Shown here one piece after another: positions 47,317 through 57,479 of a DNA stretch of 64,000 nucleotides. The translations under genes were made by a program, and so were the position numbers. The first letter of the stretch is position 1. Each line of letters begins with the position of its first letter. Source of the DNA: Chaenocephalus aceratus. Taxonomy: Eukaryota; Chordata; Actinopteri; Perciformes; Channichthyidae. The notes beneath the pieces were generated by a model that was given only the letters and a program-made list of their open reading frames with translations, was not told the origin of the DNA and made no database searches. The stretch is from the NCBI GenBank assembly GCA_023974075.1, contig CM043798.1, positions 19,561,441 through 19,625,440 of the forward strand, given 5' to 3'.

Positions 47317-48275
47317 CACTCCCCCCCCTTCAAGACTCTCGCTGAAACAGCGAGAGAGGTAGTCAGCTGTGACATTGTCCTTGCCTGGGATGTGCTGAAT
47401 GTTAAAGCGGAATGGTTGCAGTGCCAGGTACCACCGGGTAATCCTTCCATTGGTATCCTTCATCCTTCCCATCCACTGAAGCGCTTTATGATCAGTCTCC
47501 AGGGTGAATTCTCTACCCAGGAGGTAATACCGGAGAGAGTCGAGGGCCCATTTGATAGCCAGTGCCTCCTTTTCCACGGTTGAATACCTGACCTCCCTGG
47601 GGAACAGTTTCCGGCTGATGTAGGCCACTGGATGGCGGTTGTCTGATGACCCCTGGAGAAGCACAGTGCCCAGACCCCTATCAGAAGCATCCGTCTGCAA
47701 GATAAAATGTTCATCAAAGTTTGGACTGTAAAGAATAGGTTTCTTACTCAATGATCCCTGGATGTCGTGAAAAGCTGCCATGGACTCCTCTGTCCACTGT
47801 ATCTGATTTGAAGACCGGGATCCAGTCTGGTCTGTGAGTAGAGCTGCCCTGGCAGAGAATTGTGGTACAAAGCGGTGGTAGAAGCCTGCCATGCCCAGAA
47901 AAGATCGGAGCTGCTTCCTTGTTTGTGGCACAGGACATGACTCGATGGCCTGAATCTTGCTGACCCGTGGCCGTATCACCCCGCGTCCAATGATGTGGCC
48001 CAGGTACTCCGTCTCTGCAGCGGCAAAGACGCACTTCGATGGATTGATAGTCAGCCCCGCAGAGTAGAGGCGATCCAAGACAGTGTGCAGATGTTCCATG
48101 TGCTCCTCCCAGGTGGAGCTGTAAATGACAATGTCATCCAGATATGCTGCAGCAAAACCAGATAAATCACAAAGTACCTGATCCATAAGCCTCTGGAAGG
48201 TCGCTGGAGCACCATGCAGCCCAAATGGCATGACCGTGAACTGGAAAAGACCCAATGTGTCCTAAAGGCTGTCAG
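47317..48275 (-). pseudogene. Gmr1-type RT C-terminus and RNase H
   Basis: Minus-strand frame entering near 48275 and open to 47290. It has FTVMPFGLHGAPATFQRLMD, the catalytic AAYLDDIVIYS, LGHIIGRGVI, then RNase H with LQTDASDRGLGTVL, YSTVEKEALAIKWALD, TDHKALQW and NVTADYLSRCF. The frame runs a few residues into the 3' LTR. There is no integrase after RNase H. Confidence 0.85.
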
Positions 48276-48767
48276 CTCCCTAGACCGCTCAGTCAGTGGA
48301 ACCTGCCAGTAACCCTTGGAAAGATCTAATGTGGTTAAGTATTTGGCTTTTCCAAGCCGTTCAAGCAGTTCATCGATTCTTGGTGTTGGATAAGAATCAA
48401 ACAAAGAAATTGAGTTCAGGTACCTAAAATCAATACAAAACCTAAGACTGCCATCCTTCTTTGGCACAAGGACCACTGGGTTGCACCACTCGCTTTTTGA
48501 AATCTCAATGATCCCCAGGGACAGCATCAGATCAACCTCCTTTTTCAGTGACGCCAGCAGGCGTTCCGGAATCCTGTAACTCAGCCGTCTCACAGAAGCA
48601 CCTTCTCTAACCACAATGTCATGCTCAACAATATCTGTTCTCCCAGGATTCTCCTGAAATAATTCTGACCTACAGATTGTTCTCACCTGAAGCTGTTTGT
48701 CTTCTGAGAGGTGGCTGAGGTCATGGCTCAGCGTAGCCCCCCCTGGAGATAGGTATTGCTCCTCCAC
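48270..48767 (-). pseudogene. Gmr1-type RT N-terminal part
   Basis: Carries IVVREGASVRRLSYRIPERL, GIIEISKSEWCNPVVLVPKK and YLTTLDLSKGYWQVPLTE, the fingers and first palm aspartate of Gypsy reverse transcriptase. It is in a different frame from the integrase upstream and from the YLDD part downstream, so indels lie near 48770 and near 48265. Confidence 0.85.
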
Positions 48768-50317
48768 TTCCTCTCTTCCTCTTGCACATCCCTGATGAGC
48801 ATCACTCTTGCTTCTTGTTCAGGTCGCGGCACCCACTCTTTCAAGAGATTTATATGTAGTACTCTACTGGAGCGTGGCTTCCCAGGGGTCGATACCTCAT
48901 ATGTTGTGGGCCCGAGTTGCTTCTTGATCTCAAATGGTCCCTGCCACTTTGCCAACAGCTTGCTGTTATCACTTGGGAGGAGAACTAGTACCTTTTGTCC
49001 TGGGTTGAAGGATCTTTGCCGAGCTGACCGATCATACCAGGACTTCTGCTGTTGCTGGGCCACTGCCATGTGAGATTGGGCAAGCTGACTCATTTTCTCC
49101 AATCGATCTCTCATCTGAACAACATAGGATACAATGTTAACAGAACCCTCCCTCGCCTTGTTTCCCTCCCAAATCTCCCTCAACAGTGAGAGAGGTCCTC
49201 GTACTTCATGTCCATACAAAAGTTCAAATGGAGAGAAACCAGTGGAGGCTTGGGGTACTTCCCTATAAGCAAAGAGGAGGTATGGCAGCCACTGGTCCCA
49301 GTCTGTGCCACTGTTGTTGACAAACTTCCGTAGCATCTGCTTCAGGGTTTGGTTGAAACGCTCCGTCAATCCATCAGTTTGGGGGTGATATGGTGTGGTC
49401 CTCAGGCTCCGAATACCCAGCAAGTGATACACCTGTTTCAGCAGAGTGGACATGAAGTTAGTTCCCTGATCAGTTAATATTTCATGAGGGAAATCTACTC
49501 TTGAAAAGAACTGAACCAAACAGAAAGCAACTGATTTTGCTTTTATGGATTTTAATGGAAAAACTTCTGGGTACTTTGTGGCGTAATCTGTTATGACCAG
49601 CATGTACCGGTTTCCCCCCTTGCTCCTCTCAACAGGACCAACAATGTCCATCCCAAGGCGCTCAAATGGGGTGCCAATGATGGGTAAAGGCTGGAGGGGA
49701 GCTCTGGAGGGGGTTCGAGCAGATGTTATTTGGCACTGAGGACAACTTCTGCAGAATTGAGTGACCTCTCTTCGCAGGCCAGGCCAGTGAAAATAGCGTT
49801 GGATGCGAGCTATGGTTTTATGCTTACCCAGGTGGCCAGCCCAGGGGATAGAGTGCCCCAAAGAGAGAATGTTGTCTCTAACTGCTTGGGGAACCACTAG
49901 CTGCAACACCGACCCCTGCTGACGGTAGAGAATGCCATTTTGCAGAACATACTCGTCTTCGTTGAAGTCCAGCTCAGCCCCTGGCTCTTTTTCCTTCGCC
50001 GTCTGAAAAAGAGAAACTAGGGATAGATCAGCTTTCTGCATTTCCATGATATTGGCTGGCATTTGAAACTGTAAGGTTACATCTGGCTCAGTGCTGGATG
50101 GTGGGTTCACAACTGTGTGTTGGAACTTTTCCTGCCTCCTCTGTCTGCGAGTTTTCCGAGGTCTCCTAGATGTTGCGTCAAGCTCCTGATTGAAAAAAGG
50201 TAAAGCACTAAGAGTCTCAGAGTGCTCATTTGGTGATTTTGCCTGTGCTCTAGTAACTACAACATTACATTTTTGGCTTTGCTTCCCCTCCAACAAATCA
50301 AACGGCACTGGAAGATC
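48728..50317 (-). pseudogene. Gmr1-type integrase (upstream of RT)
   Basis: In the ORF counted from 50308: zinc-binding region about residues 152-192 (H152, H159, C189, C192), catalytic core with D221, D280 and E316 in GMDIVGPV, ILTDQGTNFM and TDGLTERFNQ, and a C-terminal region with KWQGPFEI. It shares a frame with gag-protease but is separated by one UGA at 50318-50320. It ends just before RT, in a different frame. Confidence 0.88.
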
Positions 50318-51802
50318 TCACCCCAGCACCGCTGGATAAGGCAAGTTATCAACAACCCCAATGTTCAAGAGGTAAGTTTGACCCTCTACTTTTATGTACA
50401 TGTCAGCTGTTGAATAGCTTTTCTCATCTCCATGCACACAACAGATTGGGATCGTGTCTCTTGTGCTAATAATGTTGGGTGGTACAAACTTCCGGTGTAC
50501 AAGAGTCTGACTACTCCCAGAATCCAGCAAGGCCTTGATAATCTGTCCATTAACTTCTATGAGTGTCATCTTAATAGACTGGTCATCCTTACGCACATGC
50601 TCAATATGAGGGCGAGGCACAAAGCACATTTGTGTCATTTTGGCTGCATTTTGGGGGCACATAGGTTTTATATGGCCTTCTATTCCACAGAGATAACAAA
50701 TTGGCTTTTTACCAAGAGGTTTAAATGGGCTGCTAGCTGACTGCTTTTCCCACATGGGAGGCTTACCCACACCGGAGGGTGCCTCCTGATCGTACTGTCG
50801 AGCTGGTTTGTGTCGATCCTTTGAACTCCATGAGTTATAGCTCCATTGCTGTCCTTTATTACGGGCAGCAACAAAGACGTCAGCCAGTCCAGCAGCCTCC
50901 ATCGCCGATCCTGGGTCACGCTCTCGGATCCAGACTTGAAGCTCAGGGGACAACATTCTCAAATATTGCTCTAGTATGATTATTTCACCAATTTCATGTA
51001 TGGATTTACCTTTTGGTTGGATCCATTTCCCATAAAGTTCCTTGAGTCTTACATACAACTCCTTGGGGCTCTCGTCAGGGTTAAACTCCAAGGAACGAAA
51101 TCTTTGCCTGTAGGTCTCAGGGTTGATGTCATACTTAGAAAGAATAGCAGATTTTACTTGGTCATAGTCAAGGGAATCATCAATGTCCATATGCACATAA
51201 GCACCTCTAGCTTTGCCAGTAAGCAATGGTAACAAGTGAAAAACCCAATCTGCTTTCTGCCACCGGCATGCTATAGCAATCCGTTCCAATGTAATCAGAA
51301 AGTGTTCAATGTCATCATTGTCCGTTAATCTTTCCATTCTGGGCTCATGGTGTGTGCGAGACTGACCTGCAAGGTTTGGATGGGCAGCCATGGTAAAAAA
51401 CTCCGCTTGCACCTGAGGATGGTTGCTGGTGGATGGTAAGACTTCCACCTCTGATGGATCAGGGTCTGCGGACAGAGAATCTGGTACTGGAGATGTTCTG
51501 GCCTGAACTTCTAACTGCAAAAGCTGAAACTGCTGTCGCATTGTTTCAAACCGCTGTTCCTGTCTTGTAGTTATCTCGCTCTGCTTTGCCGCTTGAGCCT
51601 CCGTCTGCCCCATATGAGCCTGAAGCAGGGCCACCAGGTCCGACATGGATGGCTCCTTACCTTCACCCTCAGTGCTTTCTACCACTCCAGAGGCCCCATT
51701 GTCCTCCTCTTCACTACTGGCTTGCTTCTCCTGGACATTTGAAAGGCTTGTCGGTCCTCCCGGTTTCCTTGTAATTCTCCCTCCACGTCCCGGACACTGC
51801 AT
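50318..51802 (-). CDS. Gmr1-type Gag and protease
   Basis: Start chosen at 51802 (MQCPGRGGR), the first ATG after the 5' LTR; the longer frame from 51922 begins inside the LTR. An acidic N-terminal region is followed by a capsid-like domain (ADWVFHLLPLLTGKARGAYV, FNPDESPKELYVRLKELYG), one zinc knuckle (CYLCGIEGHIKPMC) and aspartic protease ALLDSGSSQTL. It ends at an in-frame UGA right after the protease (LPYPAVLG). The stop could be decay or read-through; the frameshifts downstream favour decay. Confidence 0.8.
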   Translation of the reverse strand: MQCPGRGGRITRKPGGPTSLSNVQEKQASSEEEDNGASGVVESTEGEGKEPSMSDLVALLQAHMGQTEAQAAKQSEITTRQEQRFETMRQQFQLLQLEVQARTSPVPDSLSADPDPSEVEVLPSTSNHPQVQAEFFTMAAHPNLAGQSRTHHEPRMERLTDNDDIEHFLITLERIAIACRWQKADWVFHLLPLLTGKARGAYVHMDIDDSLDYDQVKSAILSKYDINPETYRQRFRSLEFNPDESPKELYVRLKELYGKWIQPKGKSIHEIGEIIILEQYLRMLSPELQVWIRERDPGSAMEAAGLADVFVAARNKGQQWSYNSWSSKDRHKPARQYDQEAPSGVGKPPMWEKQSASSPFKPLGKKPICYLCGIEGHIKPMCPQNAAKMTQMCFVPRPHIEHVRKDDQSIKMTLIEVNGQIIKALLDSGSSQTLVHRKFVPPNIISTRDTIPICCVHGDEKSYSTADMYIKVEGQTYLLNIGVVDNLPYPAVLG

Positions 51803-51889
51803 CTTTTTTCTTCTTTTTTTTTTAAAAGAAAAGAAGGTGGAAAAAAACACCCGTGTCCTCCACTGAATGATCCCACCACTGCCACCAAT

Positions 51890-52522
51890 TGTCAGGGACC
51901 AAGCAGTAAGACAACAGGACACAGGAGTGGTTTAAATAAACTAGGGTTTTTATTTACCCAAAAATCCACAAAACATCATATAATAGCAAGGCCTATAAAA
52001 GAGGTCAACAGACAATACCTCAAAGAAACATAACAGGTGTTAACTCAACAAACGGACCTCCTACAATGAAAAACCAAGGAACCTATATAGTGGCTTGGCC
52101 AAACCAAGTTGAACCCAAGGGGAAATTAATAGTCACATCATACACAGGACACTGACAAAACCCAAATCCCCCCTTTGACATGGAAGCAGGTGGTTTGTCC
52201 CAATCTGTCCCAATTGGCTCCTTGCAGTATTTATGAGCCCTCAGTGCTCGGCCACGCCCTTTGCTGAACCAGGAAGTAACCTCCCCCAATGGACATGGTA
52301 ACTCAAGAGACAAAGAATGTAATTAATACAAACAAATACTTGTGTTTTAGCTGTGCTAAAATGTTTGAAGTAATGTCAGATTACAATCAAATAAAGAGTT
52401 TACCATCTAGAGCAAATGTGTGGTGTTAATTGGCATGTTTTATTGTAGCTGCACTAAAGCAAAACTACCGAAGATGAGGATGCAGTGTAGTTGGTTTACC
52501 CTGTGTGGCTGTGGCCATCACA
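51890..52522 (-). repeat. Gmr1-type 5' LTR
   Basis: 633 bp, same ends as 46684-47316. Directly internal on the minus strand is TTGGTGGCAGTGG, the likely primer-binding site. Confidence 0.9.
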
Positions 52523-53158
52523 AATGTATGAGATTAAGTTAGCTTCATTATATCTCAGTGATTAAGTGAATAATAAAGTTTCTATCGGGTCACTATCAGC
52601 CTGTCACTCATTATTTTCAGGGAGGGGGCGGGGCTTGGAGGAACAGAGGAGACGGTGATCGCGGGAGCTTTTTTCTCCTGCCTTCACAAACTTTACACAC
52701 GTATATATCGTCTGAAAATTGCTAGAGGGCATTCATACTCTGCAATCCAAGACTTAATTAAATCCACCAAAAACCTGACATGATTGTAACGCGATTATTT
52801 TTGAAAAACATAAATCCCTGTGTCTCTGAGCCGCAGCGACACGGAGTGATTCAGAGCGGGTCCTTCTGCTGTTGGTTCTGGACTGGTGTTCTTGTGTTGG
52901 TGGATAAAACAGACTGCTCCGTGTTTGGTGTTGCTGTGCCGCTGTGCCGCTGTCACGTCTGTTCCCTGATCTCTGCGTCACAGACCGATTTGATATTAAA
53001 GTAACAGAAAAAAAAACGTTATAGTAAAGCTGCGGCCGGAAAATCAGGAAGCAACGTTACTACGCTATAATCGATTATCTTCCGTCACTGCATCGATACT
53101 GAATCGTCCACGTACGCATCGCAATGCATCGTAGAAACGATTATTTTCAACACCCCTA

Positions 53159-53213
53159 GCATGAAGTGACAACAACTTTCAACATGTCTCAATTAAAGCC
53201 CATTGTACTTTCA
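53159..53213. repeat. Rest of the right inverted arm
   Basis: Continues the arm interrupted at 46148: GACAACAACTTTCAACATG and GCCCATTGTACTTTCAG. Here the unbroken TTGTACTT shows the TA that the Tc1 relic used on the left arm. Confidence 0.65.
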
Positions 53214-53599
53214 GGCTAATATTTCCTCACAGCAGCAGCCGCACACCTTTAGTTAATCTGCCAAAAAGGCCACATTATTGACCCGAAAGTACACAAAAAG
53301 CACACTTCAGATACTCAAGGTCCTTGAGATGCTTCACGCTTTGAAATTTCACCGATATCTGTTACGGTTCTTCAACAAAATGTTCATATGTAAGAGGTGT
53401 ATCTCTCATTCAGAACAATGGGAACCTTTGATCTCTGGATACCTCGTTAGCTCAAATAGAAACACCTGTGTCATGGAACACGATGATGTCATAACTCCAA
53501 CTGACATGCTCAGAGCAGCAGACTTCAGATAATGGTTAATGGTCCTGCCCTCAACAGCTCTACGTCAATTATGAGGTGTCATCATATGCCATTTCCATG
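53214..53599. other. Unassigned DNA
   Basis: No gene or repeat boundary recognised. Confidence 0.4.
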
Positions 53600-54395
53600 G
53601 AAGATCAAGAGGGCTATCAAGAGAAGAAAGAGAGGGCGATCAAGAGGAGAGAGAGAGGGTGATAGAAGAGTGAGTGAGTGGGTGATCAAGAGAAGAGAGA
53701 GAGGGCGATCAAGAGAAGAGAGAGAGCAATCAAGAGAAGAGAGAGAGGGCGATCAAGAGAAGAGAGAGAGAGCGATCAAGAGAAGAGAGAGGGCGAGCAA
53801 GAGAAGAGAGAGAGAAGAGAATGAGGGCGATCAAGAGAAGAGAGAGAATAGAAGAAAGAGACAAACTAAAGTGGAGACATGGCAGAAACCCTACAGGGAA
53901 GTGTTCACCTGTGAGAGTGTGATCAAGAGAAGAGAGAGGGCGATCAAGAAATGAGAGAGAGCGATCAAGAAATGAGAGAGAGCGATCAAGAGAAGAGAGA
54001 GAGGGCGAGCAAGAGAAGAGAGGGGGTGATCAAGAGAAGAGAGAGAAGAGAAGAGAAGAGAAGAGAGAGAGTCAAACTAAAGTGGAGACATGGCATAAAC
54101 CCTACAGTGAAGAGTTCTCCTGTGAGAGGGTGATCAAGAGAAAAGGTGATCAAGAGAAGAGAGAGAGGGCGATCAAGAGAAGAGAGAGAGGGCGATCAAG
54201 AGAAAAGAGAGGGCGATAGAAGAGTGAGAGGGCGATCAAGAGAAGAGAGAGAGGGCGATCAAGAGGAGAGAGAGAGGGTGATCAAGAGGAGAGAGAGAGG
54301 CCGATCAAGAGAAGAGAGAGAGGGTGATAGAAGAGTGAGAGGGTGATCAAGAGAAGAGAGAGAGGGCGATCAAGAGAAGAGAGAGGGCAATCAAA
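53600..54395 (+). repeat. Purine-rich minisatellite, ~22-24-bp unit
   Basis: Variants of GATCAAGAGAAGAGAGAG plus GGC repeat for about 800 bp. A non-repeat block (CTAAAGTGGAGACATGGCA, then AACCCTACAG) appears twice, at about 53867 and 54073, giving a higher-order unit of about 205 bp. The strand is almost pure purine. Confidence 0.88.
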
Positions 54396-54809
54396 TGCCG
54401 TTGCCATGGCAACACAATGCTCACCATGAAACACGGTTTTCTCATAACTTCAGTGAAAATGCTCCAAACGGCCCAAAACTTCACAGGTAACGATGCAGCC
54501 ATCAACGCATCTAAGCGTATTATGGGATGTCATCTTGATTACAGATCATTCGCCGTCAAGTTAGTTCAAAACTTTGCAGTTCAAATATTCTGCTGCTTTT
54601 CCAAGCCTTTTTACTTTCTTTTCTTCTCTCATCACACATTCAAGCTCCCAGTGTTCATGTATCATTTCAATCTAAATTCTTCACTTTTGTCTAACACATT
54701 ACATTTCAGCATTGCAATTCAGCATAAAGCATTCCCACTAGCAATTTCTTCAGGAATTGAATTCTCTAGTTATTAATATTACCATATATAAATATATATA
54801 TATATATAT
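54396..54809. other. Unassigned DNA ending in (TA)n
   Basis: No exon recognised; (TA)n at about 54788-54809 borders the next hAT. Confidence 0.45.
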
Positions 54810-55792
54810 TAGGGGTGTAACGGTATCCGTATTCGTCCCGTACCGTCACGGTTCGGACGTCACGGTTCGGCACATGCAGTCACACGGCGAATACGCCTTT
54901 TTTTTACGAGTGGGAAAAAAGTCTGTCCTTCAGGGCAGCATCCACTACACTATTTATAATCCAGGGGGCGGTATTGCGCCTAAAAGCTGTTTGCCAGCCG
55001 CCCTTAAACAACAAATGAAGAACAAGAAGAAACACAACAACAAAACGAACTAAATACAAGAAGAAGAAAAGTTAGTATGGCGATTTCAGATAACACACAG
55101 GAGCTAGAACCCACCTGCTTCTTTTAAATCAGCTGTGTGGGAACATTTCGGGTTCCCTGTGGACTACAATAACGATGAAGTGTGCGAGTGGTGGATCCGA
55201 CGAGGACGGTGTGTCGGCGTTGTTCGATAGCGGTGCGGTATGCTAATAGAAACACACGCCAAACATGCTAAATCATATCAGAAGGCATCACCCAGAATTG
55301 CCAATCACCAGAGCCCGGCAAAAGACAACAGCAGTTCAACAGCTGATCCCCGCTGTTTTTAAGAAGCCAAGAGACATGAAAGCCGTGAAACCAAAATAAA
55401 TAACGGAAGCTTTTGGCATATGTTTTTCAACGACTTTGCGCTCTGGAAACACTTTCTTATTATTTATGATGTAAGACATTCTTTTTAGTTTTACAGCTTG
55501 ATGAAACCTTTTTGTTTGACATCAGCCATTATAGATAATATGGCCATCTGAGTGTGTGGTGCTGTGTGGTTTGTTTTTAACTGTTTAATACAGTTAATTA
55601 TTCAAAATGTCAGAGTTTCTTATTTTTAAACTGAAACTTGCACTACTGTTCAAAAATAAATAACAACAAACCTGGAATTATGCATTTGGGACTTTTTTTT
55701 GCTTTTTCTTGTTGTACCGAACCGTACCGAACCGTGACCCCCAAACCGAGGTACGAACCGAACCGTGACTTCTGTGAACCGTTACACCCCTA
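54810..55792. mobile_element. hAT element, 983 bp, in a TA repeat
   Basis: TAGGGGTGTAACGG at 54810 and CCGTTACACCCCTA at 55792 are inverted repeats. ATATATAT on both sides fits an 8-bp duplication but is low complexity. Subterminal ACCGTGACGG/ACCGAACCGT words repeat on both ends. Inside, decayed coding resembles a BED finger (HIRRHHPELPIT near 55280-55315). Confidence 0.82.
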
Positions 55793-55973
55793 ATATATAT
55801 ATATAGAGAGAGAGAGAGAGAGTTCATTTTTAAGAAGGCTTTTCAAGTGGAATAATTGCTAAGAGAAGGAGGAGGACTTGAATAAAGCTTTAGAGTCACT
55901 CAAGCAAAGGAGAACATTTGATAAAAAAAACACTCACATTCTGTTGTTAATCCATCCATTTCTTATGTTTCAG

Positions 55974-56832
55974 CTTTATCAGAGCTGGCTGTCGCTCTGG
56001 AGATGCTGGGTAAGCTTGTTATCACCAAGCGGCAAACTCTGGGGAAGAGCCGGGACGCCAATACGGAAGTGCCACATACTGCAGTTCATATATTGGCCAA
56101 TAGGGACTGGCTGCAGAAAGGAGCAATTTCCATAGACCCCCATGTTAAAATGCCCAACTTTACAGCAGAAAAAAACATGTTTCTACCCATGGATGCAATA
56201 AATATTATTATGAATATAGTTAGGTTCCACCTTCATGATTATGGATCTGTGAGTGAATTGTTTTCTAACACGACCCTTTTATTTATATTAGTGTATTTGC
56301 TTGATTCCAGTGTTGAATTTACAAACGTTAAGGGATTTTAAGATTCTGAAGTATTATGCTAAAAACTCAATAACTTAGATTATTATTTATAGTTTTGCTG
56401 AATAGTTTCATGTCCGCTTACCTTAGAAATGTAAAATGCCACGGCAGTGTGCACATGTTAGCTTAGTTTGGTAGCTTCAGCTAGCTCTGGAACTTCCAGA
56501 TCGGTGGGAGCAGGTCCCGCCTCGGCTCCGCCTCTTTGCCCTTATTTGGAGCAGGCGGGAGTTGAACTCTGACGTCACTGTCGAGCCGTTAGTGGCCGAC
56601 TCCGCCTACTAAGGGCTTCTCTGCAACTCTGCAGAATCCTATGGGTGACGTCACGGACCCTACGTCTGTTCTATTTATACAGTCTATGGTTATCACCAAC
56701 GGTACATCCCTGATGTACGCCTACATTGCAGAGCTTTACCCAACAGTGCTCAGGAACACAGCGGAAGGCGTTTGCAATGCATTACTGTTTCCAGAATAGG
56801 AAGCTGCCTTGCTCCTTTTTTGTTACAGCTGA
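55974..56832 (+). pseudogene. slc22a4/5-like: SLC22 copy C exon 8, TE-split and frameshifted
   Basis: The acceptor TGTTTCAG precedes 55974. The frame reads LSELAVALEMLGKLVIT, then after the insertion NGTSLMYAYIAELYPTVLRN, which is SLC22 exon 8 (compare 31208-31390). The insert of about 670 bp (56028-56698) includes a duplicated TTATCACCA. The joined exon is 188 bp, 5 more than exon 8 of copy B. A 5-bp GCATT near 56780 shifts the frame before the expected RIGSCLAPF. The donor TGA|GTGAGT is still present at 56833. I found no other copy C exons in the window. Confidence 0.85.
56028..56689. mobile_element. Unclassified repeat 'AGCGGCAAACTC', copy 2, in an exon
   Basis: Same ends as the repeat at 27415-29545. 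Flanked by a 9-bp TTATCACCA (56019-56027 and 56690-56698). No inverted termini. Read on the minus strand it starts CCATAGACTGTATAAATAG, a common fish repeat start whose class I cannot name. Confidence 0.75.
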
Positions 56833-57479
56833 GTGAGTAAACTCGTCTTCAATAGTAGATATTTGTTTGATCCTATCTTAACATATTGAATTTGTGAAGA
56901 TTAGCTGCCATTTTAATAGTTTGGATGCTCTGATTTCACATCCTGTAAATGTTTGGAGGACCCCAGATCTTCCTCTTCTAATGTTGCCTTCTCCTTATAC
57001 CGGGGAATCATTTGAGAAAATAATATTTCCAAAGAAATAAATCCTTGAAATCTGCCTGTTCAGTTTCTGTTGGAATGTGAAGGGTTAAATGCTGTCTCTG
57101 CGAGTTATGTGAAGACGGGAGGGCTTGTTGGTCCCTCTCTACATTCACAGAGGGCCCGCTAGAGAGAGGCCAAGTCCCTCCCTTTCCGGGAGCCTCCATG
57201 GGACCCCGGAAGCATAAAATTATACATTGAAGTCAATGGAGAGAGAAAGGTTATCTTTTGATCCCGTTTGAATTGTGCCACGAATGACACATATGATGTT
57301 TGTCAATTTAAAAGAATATTTTGCAAGTCAAACAAATAAAAATGTGTCGTAAAACTGTGAAGTTACACATTTTTTTGTGTGAAACCGCTGAGTGAACTAC
57401 AGGTCTCTGGTCTCGCACAAGCGGCGTCACCATCACAAAGACGGCCGTCACGTTAGCAAATTTCACCTGTTTCTTTCAG
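56833..57479. other. Intergenic / intron remnant
   Basis: No SLC22 exon 9 was found after the copy C relic. No other gene recognised. Confidence 0.5.

Larger units (their letters stand above)
46684..52522 (-). mobile_element. Gmr1-type Ty3/Gypsy, minus strand, 5.8 kb
   Basis: LTRs of 633 bp at each end, flanked by AATGT (46679-46683 and 52523-52527). On the minus strand the order is gag, protease, integrase, reverse transcriptase, RNase H. Integrase before RT is the reverse of normal Gypsy order and is the hallmark of the Gmr1 group known from fish and other deuterostomes. One in-frame stop and two frameshifts make it inactive. Confidence 0.9.
46149..53158. mobile_element. hAT element hosting a Gypsy element
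   Basis: Ends TAGGGCTG at the left and CACCCCTA at the right are short inverted repeats. The flanks are an exact 8-bp duplication, GCATGAAG (46141-46148 and 53159-53166). Subterminal GATTCGATTCGAT and ATCGATTAT-type words occur on both sides. Without the Gypsy insertion it is about 1.2 kb. Internal sequence is shared with the repeat at 60030-60560 and 63100-63240. Confidence 0.8.

Noticed and set aside
53532..54346. Long open frames rich in E, K and R
   Set aside because: They are translations of the purine minisatellite, open in several frames at once with no start context or conserved domain.
53600..54395. CRISPR-like array
   Set aside because: Units are contiguous and variable with no unique spacers, in a vertebrate genome.
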